Assembly (NCBI GenBank): GCA_031401035.1
Contig: JANNRA010000025.1
Span: 1 to 11,290, forward strand
Reading direction: 5' to 3'
Source: JANNRA01 sp031401035
GTDB taxonomy: Bacteria; Desulfobacterota; Binatia; HRBIN30; CADEER01
DNA: 11,290 bases
Positions 1 to 5,467 of the stretch are shown in pieces. Below the pieces are notes generated by a model. That model saw nothing but the letters and a program-made list of their open reading frames with translations. It was not told the origin of the DNA and made no database searches. Each line of letters starts with the position of its first letter. Position 1 is the first letter of the stretch. Made by a program: the position numbers and the translations under genes.

Positions 1-177
1 GCGGCGGAGGCGATCATCACCGGTGGCGGCACCATCACCCACCACCACGCCGTCGGCCGCGACCACCGGCCCTGGTACGACCGCCAGCGCCCCGACCTGT
101 TCGCCGAGGCCCTGCGCGCAGCCAAGCAAGCGCTCGATCCGCGCGGCGTTCTCAATCCCGGCGTGCTGATCGGCTAG
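1..177 (+). CDS. FAD-linked oxidase, alkylglycerone-phosphate synthase-like, C-terminal fragment
   Basis: Only the last 58 codons are present; the gene starts before the window and is open from base 1 to TAG at 175-177. The visible peptide has GGGTITHHHAVGRDH at residues 8-22, then an acidic/aromatic helix and a closing LDPRGVLNPGVLIG. The HHH motif followed by GRDH is characteristic of alkyldihydroxyacetonephosphate synthase (ADPS/AGPS) and its bacterial relatives, where these histidines lie in the active site. The LDPxGxLNPG ending is general for FAD-linked oxidases of the BBE/GlcD type. In the family, FAD-dependent ADPS swaps the acyl chain of acyl-DHAP for a fatty alcohol in ether-lipid synthesis. 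Many bacterial homologues act on unknown substrates, so the exact reaction is open. The next gene converges on it from the other strand. Confidence 0.82.
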   Translation, partial: AAEAIITGGGTITHHHAVGRDHRPWYDRQRPDLFAEALRAAKQALDPRGVLNPGVLIG

Positions 178-265
178 CCGCCTGCGCAGGGGAGGCTGGC
201 GCCGGGTCGGGACTGATGCGGCGCGGCGGCAACCCGCCCCCCACGCTTACGGACGCCAGGATCGC

Positions 266-299
266 CGCGGGGCGGCTGCCGTGCGGCAGCCGCCCCGCG
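266..299. terminator. Perfect 15-bp GC hairpin between convergent genes
   Basis: The arms at 266-280 (CGCGGGGCGGCTGCC) and 285-299 are exact reverse complements around the four-base loop GTGC. The hairpin starts six bases past the stop of the minus-strand gene ending at 305 and lies 89 bases past the stop of the plus-strand oxidase, so it could end transcription from both sides. Neither side has the T-run expected of a classical intrinsic terminator, so it may act with Rho or stabilise the mRNA 3' end. Confidence 0.6.
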
Positions 300-304
300 C
301 AGGT

Positions 305-1498
305 TCAGATATCGCGCCGCAGGCGCAGCATGCCGAGCATGGCGACCAGGCTGAGGACGCCGATAGCCACGGCGGTCATCTGCGGCGAGAGGGCCGGGGC
401 CGGGGCCGGCTCGCGGACGCAGACGGTCGGGCCGAGCAGGAGGTTGCAGGTGTCGTAGGCGTAGATGCACTGGTTCGCGACCAGCGGCGGCACGGCGATA
501 TTGAAGTTGCCGGTGGCGTCGCTCGGCCCCGAGCCGAGCACGCTGTCCGGCGCCATGCACGGCGGTACGCTCGGCGTCGTGCCGCCGCCGCCGATCAGAC
601 AGATCTGAATGGTGGCGCAGTTCGGCTCGCCGTCGCCCGGGACGGTGTCGTCGCCGGGCTCGAGGCCGTCGCTGATCTTCGGCACCGCCGACGTCGGCGT
701 GCGGGTTGCGGTGGTGGTCCTCGTCACGGTCGCGGTGTTGGTGACCGTGGCGGTTGCAGTGACGGTACGGGTGCCAGTGGCGGTCGACGTCGCCGTACCC
801 GTTGCTGTCGCCGTCCCGGTGGCCGTCGCCGTCGCCGTGGTGGTGCCGGTTCCGGTGGCCGTTCCCGTCCCGGTCTGCGTCGGCGTCGCCGTGGCGGTGG
901 CGGTGCCGGTAGCAGTAGACGTCGCAGTGCCGGTTTCCGTTGCCGTCCCAGTGGCGGTGGCCGTGGCCGTGCCTGTAGCCGTGGACGTCGCGGTGCCGGT
1001 TTCCGTCGCCGTCCCCGTCGCGGTCGCGGTGGCAGTGCCCGTGGCGGTGGACGTCGCGGTGCCGGTCTCGGTCGCCGTCCCAGTCGCAGTCGGGGTGGAC
1101 GTGGTGGTCGCGGTCTCGGTCGCGGTACCGGTCTCGGTCGCGGTGCCGGTGGCGGTGGCGGTCTCGGTCGAGGTCGCCGTACCCGTCGCGGTCGGCGTCG
1201 GCGTCGATGTTGGCAGGGCGACCATGGCGCATGAGCCGTCGAGCATGCAGGTGTCGTTGATGCCGAAGACCAGCGCGTTGCAACCCAGGGACGCCAGGCA
1301 ATCGCTCGAGCATTCGGCCACGGTGCGGCTGTCGGTGCAGAAGCCGGCCGAGCTGGGGCAGTCGAGACACAGGCAACAGCCGGTCGGGATCGGGGTCGGA
1401 GGCTGCGCCGCGGCAGGTGCCGCCGCGATCGCGAGCAGCAACGGGGCCGCAAGGAGCAAGCTGCGAATGGCAGCGAAGGATCTCGTCATGGTCATCAT
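305..1498 (-). CDS. Secreted Cys-rich protein with Thr-rich stalk and C-terminal membrane anchor
   Basis: This predicted surface protein has 397 residues. Its order is: signal peptide (about 1-31, cleavage after AAA); a ten-cysteine domain (Cys 41, 42, 44, 47, 54, 63, 67, 73, 84, 90); an almost uninterrupted Thr-x-Thr stalk (about 96-270); a beta-rich domain (about 271-363) ending NIAVPPLVANQCIYAYDTC, which resembles carboxypeptidase-regulatory/Ig-like modules; and a tail (365-397) with PAPALSP, a hydrophobic helix and RLRRDI. The tail resembles exosortase-type (IPTL-like) sorting signals. The ATG at 1498 was chosen because GAGG lies six bases upstream and the signal peptide follows directly; ATGs at 1510, 1495 and 1489 are alternatives. 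The gene follows the 113-residue paralogous gene by 11 bases, so the two are likely co-transcribed. No enzymatic motif is visible. Function is unknown; surface attachment or structural roles are guesses. Confidence 0.8.
   Translation of the reverse strand: MMTMTRSFAAIRSLLLAAPLLLAIAAAPAAAQPPTPIPTGCCLCLDCPSSAGFCTDSRTVAECSSDCLASLGCNALVFGINDTCMLDGSCAMVALPTSTPTPTATGTATSTETATATGTATETGTATETATTTSTPTATGTATETGTATSTATGTATATATGTATETGTATSTATGTATATATGTATETGTATSTATGTATATATPTQTGTGTATGTGTTTATATATGTATATGTATSTATGTRTVTATATVTNTATVTRTTTATRTPTSAVPKISDGLEPGDDTVPGDGEPNCATIQICLIGGGGTTPSVPPCMAPDSVLGSGPSDATGNFNIAVPPLVANQCIYAYDTCNLLLGPTVCVREPAPAPALSPQMTAVAIGVLSLVAMLGMLRLRRDI
689..1213 (-). repeat. Thr-rich stalk-coding low-complexity region
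   Basis: About 175 codons in which nearly every second residue is Thr, alternating with Ala, Gly, Ser, Glu or Val. It separates the N-terminal cysteine domain from the C-terminal beta-rich domain and anchor. Such sequence is expected to be extended and could be O-glycosylated. Its DNA generates long spurious open frames, rich in Val or Arg, in the other frames. Confidence 0.85.
884..1081 (-). repeat. Three 66-bp tandem repeats inside the Thr stalk
   Basis: The copies at 1016-1081, 950-1015 and 884-949 each encode the same 22 residues, beginning GTATETGTATSTATG and ending TATATAT (protein residues 140-205). Comparing neighbouring copies base by base, I count 10 differences out of 66 for each pair. 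All fall on codon third positions and are silent. Confidence 0.9.
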
Positions 1499-1504
1499 CC
1501 CCCG

Positions 1505-1508
1505 CCTC
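1505..1508 (-). promoter_or_regulatory. Ribosome binding site for the Thr-stalk protein
   Basis: GAGG lies six bases before the ATG at 1498. The preceding gene's TGA (1512-1510) shares a base with an earlier ATG at 1510, which has only a weak SD (CAGG eight bases upstream). This decides in favour of 1498 as the start and suggests translational coupling to the upstream gene. Confidence 0.55.
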
Positions 1509-1509
1509 A

Positions 1510-1851
1510 TCACTGCAGGTTCTGCGTCGGGAAGCCGGCGCAGCCCTGCGAACAGGCCTGCTGGTAGCCGAAGGCGATCGAGTCGGCGTTCATGCCCTTG
1601 CAGGCGCTGACACACGAGTCGGCGGTGCGGGCGTCGCTGCAGGCGCGCACCGCGCCCGCGTCGCCGCCGGCGGTGCCGCGACAGACGCAGCAACCCAGGG
1701 CCGTGGCGGCATCGATGGCGCGCACGGCCTCTGCCGCCCGGGCGGTGCCAGTCAGCAGGAGCAAGCCGATGACCAGAACCGCAGCGCTGGCGCCGATGCG
1801 GCGAAGGACTGTCGACGCCCGATGCTTCCCACTTCCGTCGCGCTTGGACAC
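1510..1851 (-). CDS. Small secreted cysteine-rich protein, paralogue of downstream gene's N-terminal domain
   Basis: A protein of 113 residues with a GTG start at 1851, chosen because GGAGGT lies five bases upstream. An upstream in-frame GTG at 1887 has its G-rich patch too close to serve. Residues 1-20 are basic, followed by a hydrophobic core (ASAAVLVIGLLLLTGTARAAE) typical of a signal peptide. The mature part has eight cysteines (54, 55, 57, 71, 80, 84, 100, 104). The pattern CCxC, CSDART, Cx3C and AFGYQQAC matches CCxC, CTDSRT, Cx3C and VFGINDTC in the next gene. It has no stalk and no anchor, so it is probably released or held by a partner. It begins a two-gene unit, with the stalked protein starting 11 bases after its stop. 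I know no function for this domain. Confidence 0.75.
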   Translation of the reverse strand: MSKRDGSGKHRASTVLRRIGASAAVLVIGLLLLTGTARAAEAVRAIDAATALGCCVCRGTAGGDAGAVRACSDARTADSCVSACKGMNADSIAFGYQQACSQGCAGFPTQNLQ

Positions 1852-1856
1852 TTGAG

Positions 1857-1862
1857 ACCTCC
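1857..1862 (-). promoter_or_regulatory. Strong Shine-Dalgarno site GGAGGT
   Basis: GGAGGT followed by five bases (CTCAA) and GTG. It is the best ribosome binding site near this gene's 5' end and fixes the start at 1851 instead of the longer frame from 1887. Confidence 0.7.
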
Positions 1863-1930
1863 GCTCATCGCGCTGCCGCTGGACCACCCCTGCAGCAATG
1901 CGGCCGCAGATAGAAAAATGCTGCGTCGTT

Positions 1931-1956
1931 ACTATCGCATGAGGGGCTCAGGTCAA
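1931..1956 (-). promoter_or_regulatory. Candidate sigma-70-type promoter for the Cys-rich pair
   Basis: On the minus strand TTGACC (1956-1951) is followed after 14 bases by GATAGT (1936-1931), in the only relatively A/T-rich patch of the divergent gap 1852-2044. The spacing is short for E. coli but allowed in lineages that use TTGAC-type promoters with compact spacing. TTGAC and GATAG also recur upstream of hisS. The 5' leader would be about 75 bases. No convincing promoter was found for the divergent plus-strand gene in the same gap. Confidence 0.3.
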
Positions 1957-2044
1957 GCGGAAATCCCACCCACACGCGGAACGCATGGCGTCCCGCCTGC
2001 GCGGCTTGCGGGCGACGGCGGCGCGCCGTAGACAGGGCGCTCGC

Positions 2045-3028
2045 ATGTCTACCCGCGCCTGGCGCAACGCCGCCCTCAGCCTGCTGGTCAGCGGCGGCTT
2101 CCTCTATCTCGCCTTCCGCAACGTACCGCTCGCCGACCTCGGGGCGGCGCTGGGCCGCGTCGACCCAACCTGGCTGGCCCTCTCGGTGCTGGTCAGCTTC
2201 CTGATCATGATCCTGCGCGCCTTCCGCTGGCAGCTGGAGCTGCGGCCGCTCGAACACGTGCCGTTCGGCCGCCTGTGGGTGGTGACGGCCGTCGCGTATC
2301 TGGCCATCAACCTGTTGCCGGCGCGGCTCGGCGAAGTGGTGCGGCCGTGGTTGCTGTCGCGCCGCTCGTCGGTGTCGTTCGCCAACGTCGTCGGCAACCT
2401 GGTGGTCGAGAAGACCATGGATGCCCTGGTGACGCTGCTCTACATCCTCGCCGGCCTGGTGCTGATCGACAACCTGCCGCCGTGGGTGCGCACCGGCGCC
2501 AAGTTCCCCGCCGCCGGCGCCGCCATCCTGGTGACGTTGGTGCTGCTGCTCTACTGGCGCGGCGAGGCGTTCGTCGATCGCTACGCGCTGCGCATACTGC
2601 CCGAGCGGTTCCGCGCCGGCGTCATGCGCGTGGTCAGCGCCATCGTCGCCGGCATGCGCGTGCTGCCCAACCCGGTGCTGCTGCTGGCCGTCTTCCTGGC
2701 TTCGCTGGCGCTGTGGTTCCTGCCCATCCTGTCGAGCTGGATCATGATCCGCGCCTTCGACTTCCCGGTCCCGTTCAGCGCCGCGGTGGTGGTGTTCATC
2801 TTCATCGGCTTTGGCACGGCGCTGCCGAATGTGCCGGGCATGGTCGGCCCCTACCAGTACGCCTGCATCCTGGCGCTGGGCCTGTTCGGCGTCAGCCAGG
2901 TGGATGCCCTGGCCTACGGGCTGGTGCTCAACGCCGTGCAGTTCCTGACCCTACTGCTACAGGGCCTGATCGCCATGCCGCTCGCCGGCGTGACGCTGAG
3001 CGATCTGCGCCGCGCCACGGCCGACTGA
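2045..3028 (+). CDS. YbhN/LPG-synthase-TM family integral membrane protein (flippase-like)
   Basis: A 327-residue polytopic membrane protein with hydrophobic segments near 9-25, 43-58, 77-92, 127-146, 157-171, 211-236, 243-262, 268-283 and 288-316. The family signature is clear: NLLPARLGEVVRPWLL at 89-104, VEKTMDAL at 121-128 and PNVPGMVGPYQYA at 261-273. This places it in the UPF0104/YbhN family, which shares its fold with the membrane part of MprF lysyl-phosphatidylglycerol synthase. Family members are thought to move or present lipids in the inner membrane. There is no C-terminal aminoacyl-transfer domain, so aminoacyl-lipid synthesis is not expected. The ATG at 2045 has AGGG seven bases upstream and the usual short N-terminus. 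An in-frame ATG at 1985 would add 20 basic residues and is less likely. The gene stands alone, divergent from the Cys-rich pair and convergent with the lipoprotein gene. Its substrate is unknown. Confidence 0.85.
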   Translation: MSTRAWRNAALSLLVSGGFLYLAFRNVPLADLGAALGRVDPTWLALSVLVSFLIMILRAFRWQLELRPLEHVPFGRLWVVTAVAYLAINLLPARLGEVVRPWLLSRRSSVSFANVVGNLVVEKTMDALVTLLYILAGLVLIDNLPPWVRTGAKFPAAGAAILVTLVLLLYWRGEAFVDRYALRILPERFRAGVMRVVSAIVAGMRVLPNPVLLLAVFLASLALWFLPILSSWIMIRAFDFPVPFSAAVVVFIFIGFGTALPNVPGMVGPYQYACILALGLFGVSQVDALAYGLVLNAVQFLTLLLQGLIAMPLAGVTLSDLRRATAD

Positions 3029-3042
3029 CCACGCCGCCAAGA

Positions 3043-3085
3043 TCACTCCGGCAAGGCTCAGTCCGGCAGAGTCATTCCGGCATGA
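3043..3085. repeat. Three short direct repeats in the convergent gap
   Basis: Three consecutive copies begin TCANTCCGGCA: 3043-3057, 3058-3071 and 3072-3085. The third encodes the end of the lipoprotein (its stop is the TCA at 3072-3074, read on the minus strand), and the other two fill the space up to the plus-strand membrane-protein gene. They look like a duplicated gene end. No strong hairpin or T-run was seen here. Confidence 0.6.
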
Positions 3086-3692
3086 CCATGGCGTCGTGCG
3101 CCTGCGGCCAGAGCTGCTCGACGCCGAGACCGGCGAGTTCGGCAGCAGTGAGCCAACGCGGCCCGGCCTCCCAGAACATCCACCAGTCGAAGAGGTTGGA
3201 GCTCAGCGATTCCTGCGTGTCCTCGAACGCGCCCTTCCACACCAGCTCGCCGGCGGCGACCGAGACGAGGCCCATCTCGACGCCGACCGAGGCCGGTTCG
3301 CTGGCCCCATAGGCAGTGCCAACGCGCTCGTGGAAGCGCGTCACGCGGCCGACCAGCACGGCTTCGGCGCCGAGCGCCTTGCCGAGCGCGACGGCGCGAT
3401 CGAGCTGGCCGACGGCGCGGCGCAACTCCGGCGTCGTCAGGGTGTCCTCCACCGTCAGATCGGGCACGACATCGTACTCGGTCTGTTCGGCGAGGACGCG
3501 GTAGACCTGCGCTGTCACCACATCGCCCGGGGTGCTCTCGCCGCGCTTGCCGCCCTGGTCGGCGGCAGCCGCGGTCTCGAATGGCAGCACCACCAGCACC
3601 CGCACCGGCAGCGGCGGGCGCTCGTCTGGCCTGGCGCCGCAGGCCGCCAGCCCCACCAGCGCCGCCAGGGCGACGAGGCGCACCGCCCTCAC
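3072..3692 (-). CDS. Small lipoprotein, GNA1162/CsgG-like fold suspected
   Basis: A 206-residue predicted lipoprotein. The basic start MRAVR leads into a hydrophobic run and the lipobox LAAC with Cys18, so it should be lipidated and envelope-anchored. The body opens with a beta strand (RVLVVLPFE, 31-39). It continues with YRVLAEQTEYDVVP and a GKALGAEAVLVGRV segment, then ends with repeated aromatics (WKGAFEDTQ, FDWWMFWEAGPRWLTAAEL). This order resembles small lipoproteins of deltaproteobacteria related to the GNA1162/LpoB/CsgG fold. I recognise the style, not a tested function. The GTG start at 3692 overlaps the aspS stop in GTGA, and AGGG lies seven bases before it. It is thus the third gene of the hisS-aspS operon and is probably translationally coupled. 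Its stop lies 43 bases from the convergent membrane-protein gene. Confidence 0.78.
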   Translation of the reverse strand: MRAVRLVALAALVGLAACGARPDERPPLPVRVLVVLPFETAAAADQGGKRGESTPGDVVTAQVYRVLAEQTEYDVVPDLTVEDTLTTPELRRAVGQLDRAVALGKALGAEAVLVGRVTRFHERVGTAYGASEPASVGVEMGLVSVAAGELVWKGAFEDTQESLSSNLFDWWMFWEAGPRWLTAAELAGLGVEQLWPQAHDAMVMPE

Positions 3693-5467
3693 CCGACGAC
3701 CCTGACGCCGAGATCGCGCAGCTGGCGCGGATCGACGGCGCTCGGCGCTTCGGTCATCAGGCAGACGGCGCGTTGCGTCTTCGGGAAGGCGATGACGTCG
3801 CGCAGCGACGGGGCGTCGCAGAGCAGCATCACCAGGCGATCGAGCCCCAGCGCGATGCCGCCGTGCGGCGGCGCGCCGTAGGCGAGGGCGTCGAGCAGGA
3901 AGCCGAAGCGGCCGCGCGCCTCCTCCGGCGTCATGCCGAGCTGGCGGAAGACGCGCTCCTGCAGGTCCGCGCGATGGATACGGATGCTGCCGCCACCGAG
4001 CTCGACGCCGTTCCAGATGACGTCATAGGCCTTCGCCCGCACCGCATACGGATCGGATTCGAGCCGCTCGAGGTCCTCGTCCATCGGCGCCGTGAACGGA
4101 TGATTCACCGACACGGCGCGTTTCTCCTCGGCCGAGTAGTCGAAGAGCGGGAATTCGGTCAGCCACAGCAGGGCGTTGCTGCCGGCCGGGATCATGCCGA
4201 GCTGGGCGGCGAGCTTGAGGCGCAGATGCGACAGCGAGTCGTTCACGACGCGCGGCTGGTCGGCGAGGAACAAGATGATGCCCCCCGGCGTCGCGCCGGT
4301 CGCCTGCTCGATGGCGCGCCGCTGCGCCTCATCGAGGAACTTGGCGATCGGCGACTGCCAGCCGTCTGGATTTACGCGCGCCCAGGCGACGCCCTTGGCG
4401 CCATAGGTGGCGACCGCTTCAGGCAGGCCGTCGAGGTCCTTGCGCGTCAGCTTGCCGCCGTCGGGCACGAACAGCGCCTTGACCAGGCCGCCCTTCTCCG
4501 CCGCCTCGCGGAAGACGCGCAGCTCGGCGGTACGGACGATGTCGGTGATCTCGGCCAGCTCCATGCCGAAGCGCAGGTCCGGCTTGTCGCTGCCGAAGCG
4601 GCGCATCGCCTCGGCGTGGGTCAGGCGCGGAAAGGGCTTCGGCACCTCGATGCCCTTGAGCGCCAACACCCGCGCCAGCAGCCCCTCGATGAGGGTGTAG
4701 ATGTCCTGCGGCTGGATGAACGACGCCTCGATGTCGATCTGCGTGAACTCCGGCTGCCGGTCGGCGCGCAGGTCCTCGTCGCGGAAGCACTTCGCCACCT
4801 GGTAGTAGCGATCGAGCCCGGCGACCATGAGGATCTGCTTGAAGAGCTGCGGCGACTGCGGCAGGGCGTAGAAGCTGCCGTGGTTGACGCGGCTCGGCAC
4901 CAGGTAATCGCGCGCCCCCTCTGGCGTACTGCGGGTGAGGATCGGCGTCTCGACGTCGATGAAGCCCTGCTCGTCGAGATAGCCGCGGATGGTCGCCGCG
5001 ACGCGGTGCCGGAAAATGAGATTCTGCTGCGCCTTGGGCCGGCGCAGGTCGAGGTAGCGATACTTCAGGCGCGTCTGTTCGGCGACGGTGGTCTCGTCGT
5101 CGATGACGAACGGCGGCGTCTCCGCCTCGTTCAGGATGCGCACCTCGGCCGCCAGCACCTCGATCTCACCGGTGGCGAGGTTGGCGTTCACCGTCTCGGC
5201 CGGTCGCGCCCGCACCTTGCCGCGCACGGCGATGACGTACTCGCTGCGCAGCTCGCCGGCGCGCTCGTGCGCGGCCGGACTGTGCTCGGGGCTGAACACC
5301 ACCTGCACCAGGCCGGTGCGGTCGCGCAGGTCGACGAACACCACCCCGCCGTGGTCGCGCCGCCCGTGCACCCAGCCCATCACCGTCACTTCGCCGCCGA
5401 TGTCGGCGGCGCGCGGCACCCCGCAGTACACCGACCGCTGCCAGTCGCCGAGCAGATCCAGACTCAT
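3689..5467 (-). CDS. aspS: Aspartyl-tRNA synthetase, probably non-discriminating (Asp/Asn)
   Basis: This 592-residue class II synthetase has the full bacterial length. It charges tRNA(Asp) with aspartate in the cytoplasm. Its order is: OB-fold anticodon-binding domain (about 1-115, with GWVHGRRDHGGVVFVDLRDR); catalytic core with RYLDLRR at 137-143 and TPEGARDYLVPSR at 181-193; motif 2 (FRDEDLRADRQPEFTQID, 228-245); bacterial GAD-type insertion (about 300-425); GGGSIRIH at 491-498; and motif 3 (GIALGLDRLVMLL, 537-549). His39 sits where the discriminating E. coli enzyme has Leu30. His at this place is typical of enzymes that also charge tRNA(Asn), so I infer a non-discriminating enzyme that needs GatCAB. 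The second reported determinant is Glu91 here, not Gly, so the call is not certain. ATG at 5467 overlaps the hisS stop in ATGA, with GGAG eight bases upstream. Confidence 0.97.
   Translation of the reverse strand: MSLDLLGDWQRSVYCGVPRAADIGGEVTVMGWVHGRRDHGGVVFVDLRDRTGLVQVVFSPEHSPAAHERAGELRSEYVIAVRGKVRARPAETVNANLATGEIEVLAAEVRILNEAETPPFVIDDETTVAEQTRLKYRYLDLRRPKAQQNLIFRHRVAATIRGYLDEQGFIDVETPILTRSTPEGARDYLVPSRVNHGSFYALPQSPQLFKQILMVAGLDRYYQVAKCFRDEDLRADRQPEFTQIDIEASFIQPQDIYTLIEGLLARVLALKGIEVPKPFPRLTHAEAMRRFGSDKPDLRFGMELAEITDIVRTAELRVFREAAEKGGLVKALFVPDGGKLTRKDLDGLPEAVATYGAKGVAWARVNPDGWQSPIAKFLDEAQRRAIEQATGATPGGIILFLADQPRVVNDSLSHLRLKLAAQLGMIPAGSNALLWLTEFPLFDYSAEEKRAVSVNHPFTAPMDEDLERLESDPYAVRAKAYDVIWNGVELGGGSIRIHRADLQERVFRQLGMTPEEARGRFGFLLDALAYGAPPHGGIALGLDRLVMLLCDAPSLRDVIAFPKTQRAVCLMTEAPSAVDPRQLRDLGVRVVG

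Noticed and set aside
181..190. Palindrome CCTGCGCAGG just after the oxidase stop
   Set aside because: Only five base pairs with no loop. The 15-bp hairpin nearby is a far better terminator candidate.
690..1210. CRISPR-like or variable-number tandem array
   Set aside because: The periodicity is explained by coding of Thr-x-Thr sequence. There are no spacers, and the repeats differ at codon third positions.
609..1610. A Val-rich plus-strand open frame of 333 codons
   Set aside because: It is the reverse complement of the Thr-rich stalk (ACN codons read as GT-containing codons). It has no signal peptide or recognisable domain.
1985..2044. Longer start of the membrane protein at ATG 1985
   Set aside because: It adds 20 mostly basic residues not usual for the family and lacks a good ribosome binding site. 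ATG 2045 has AGGG at good spacing.
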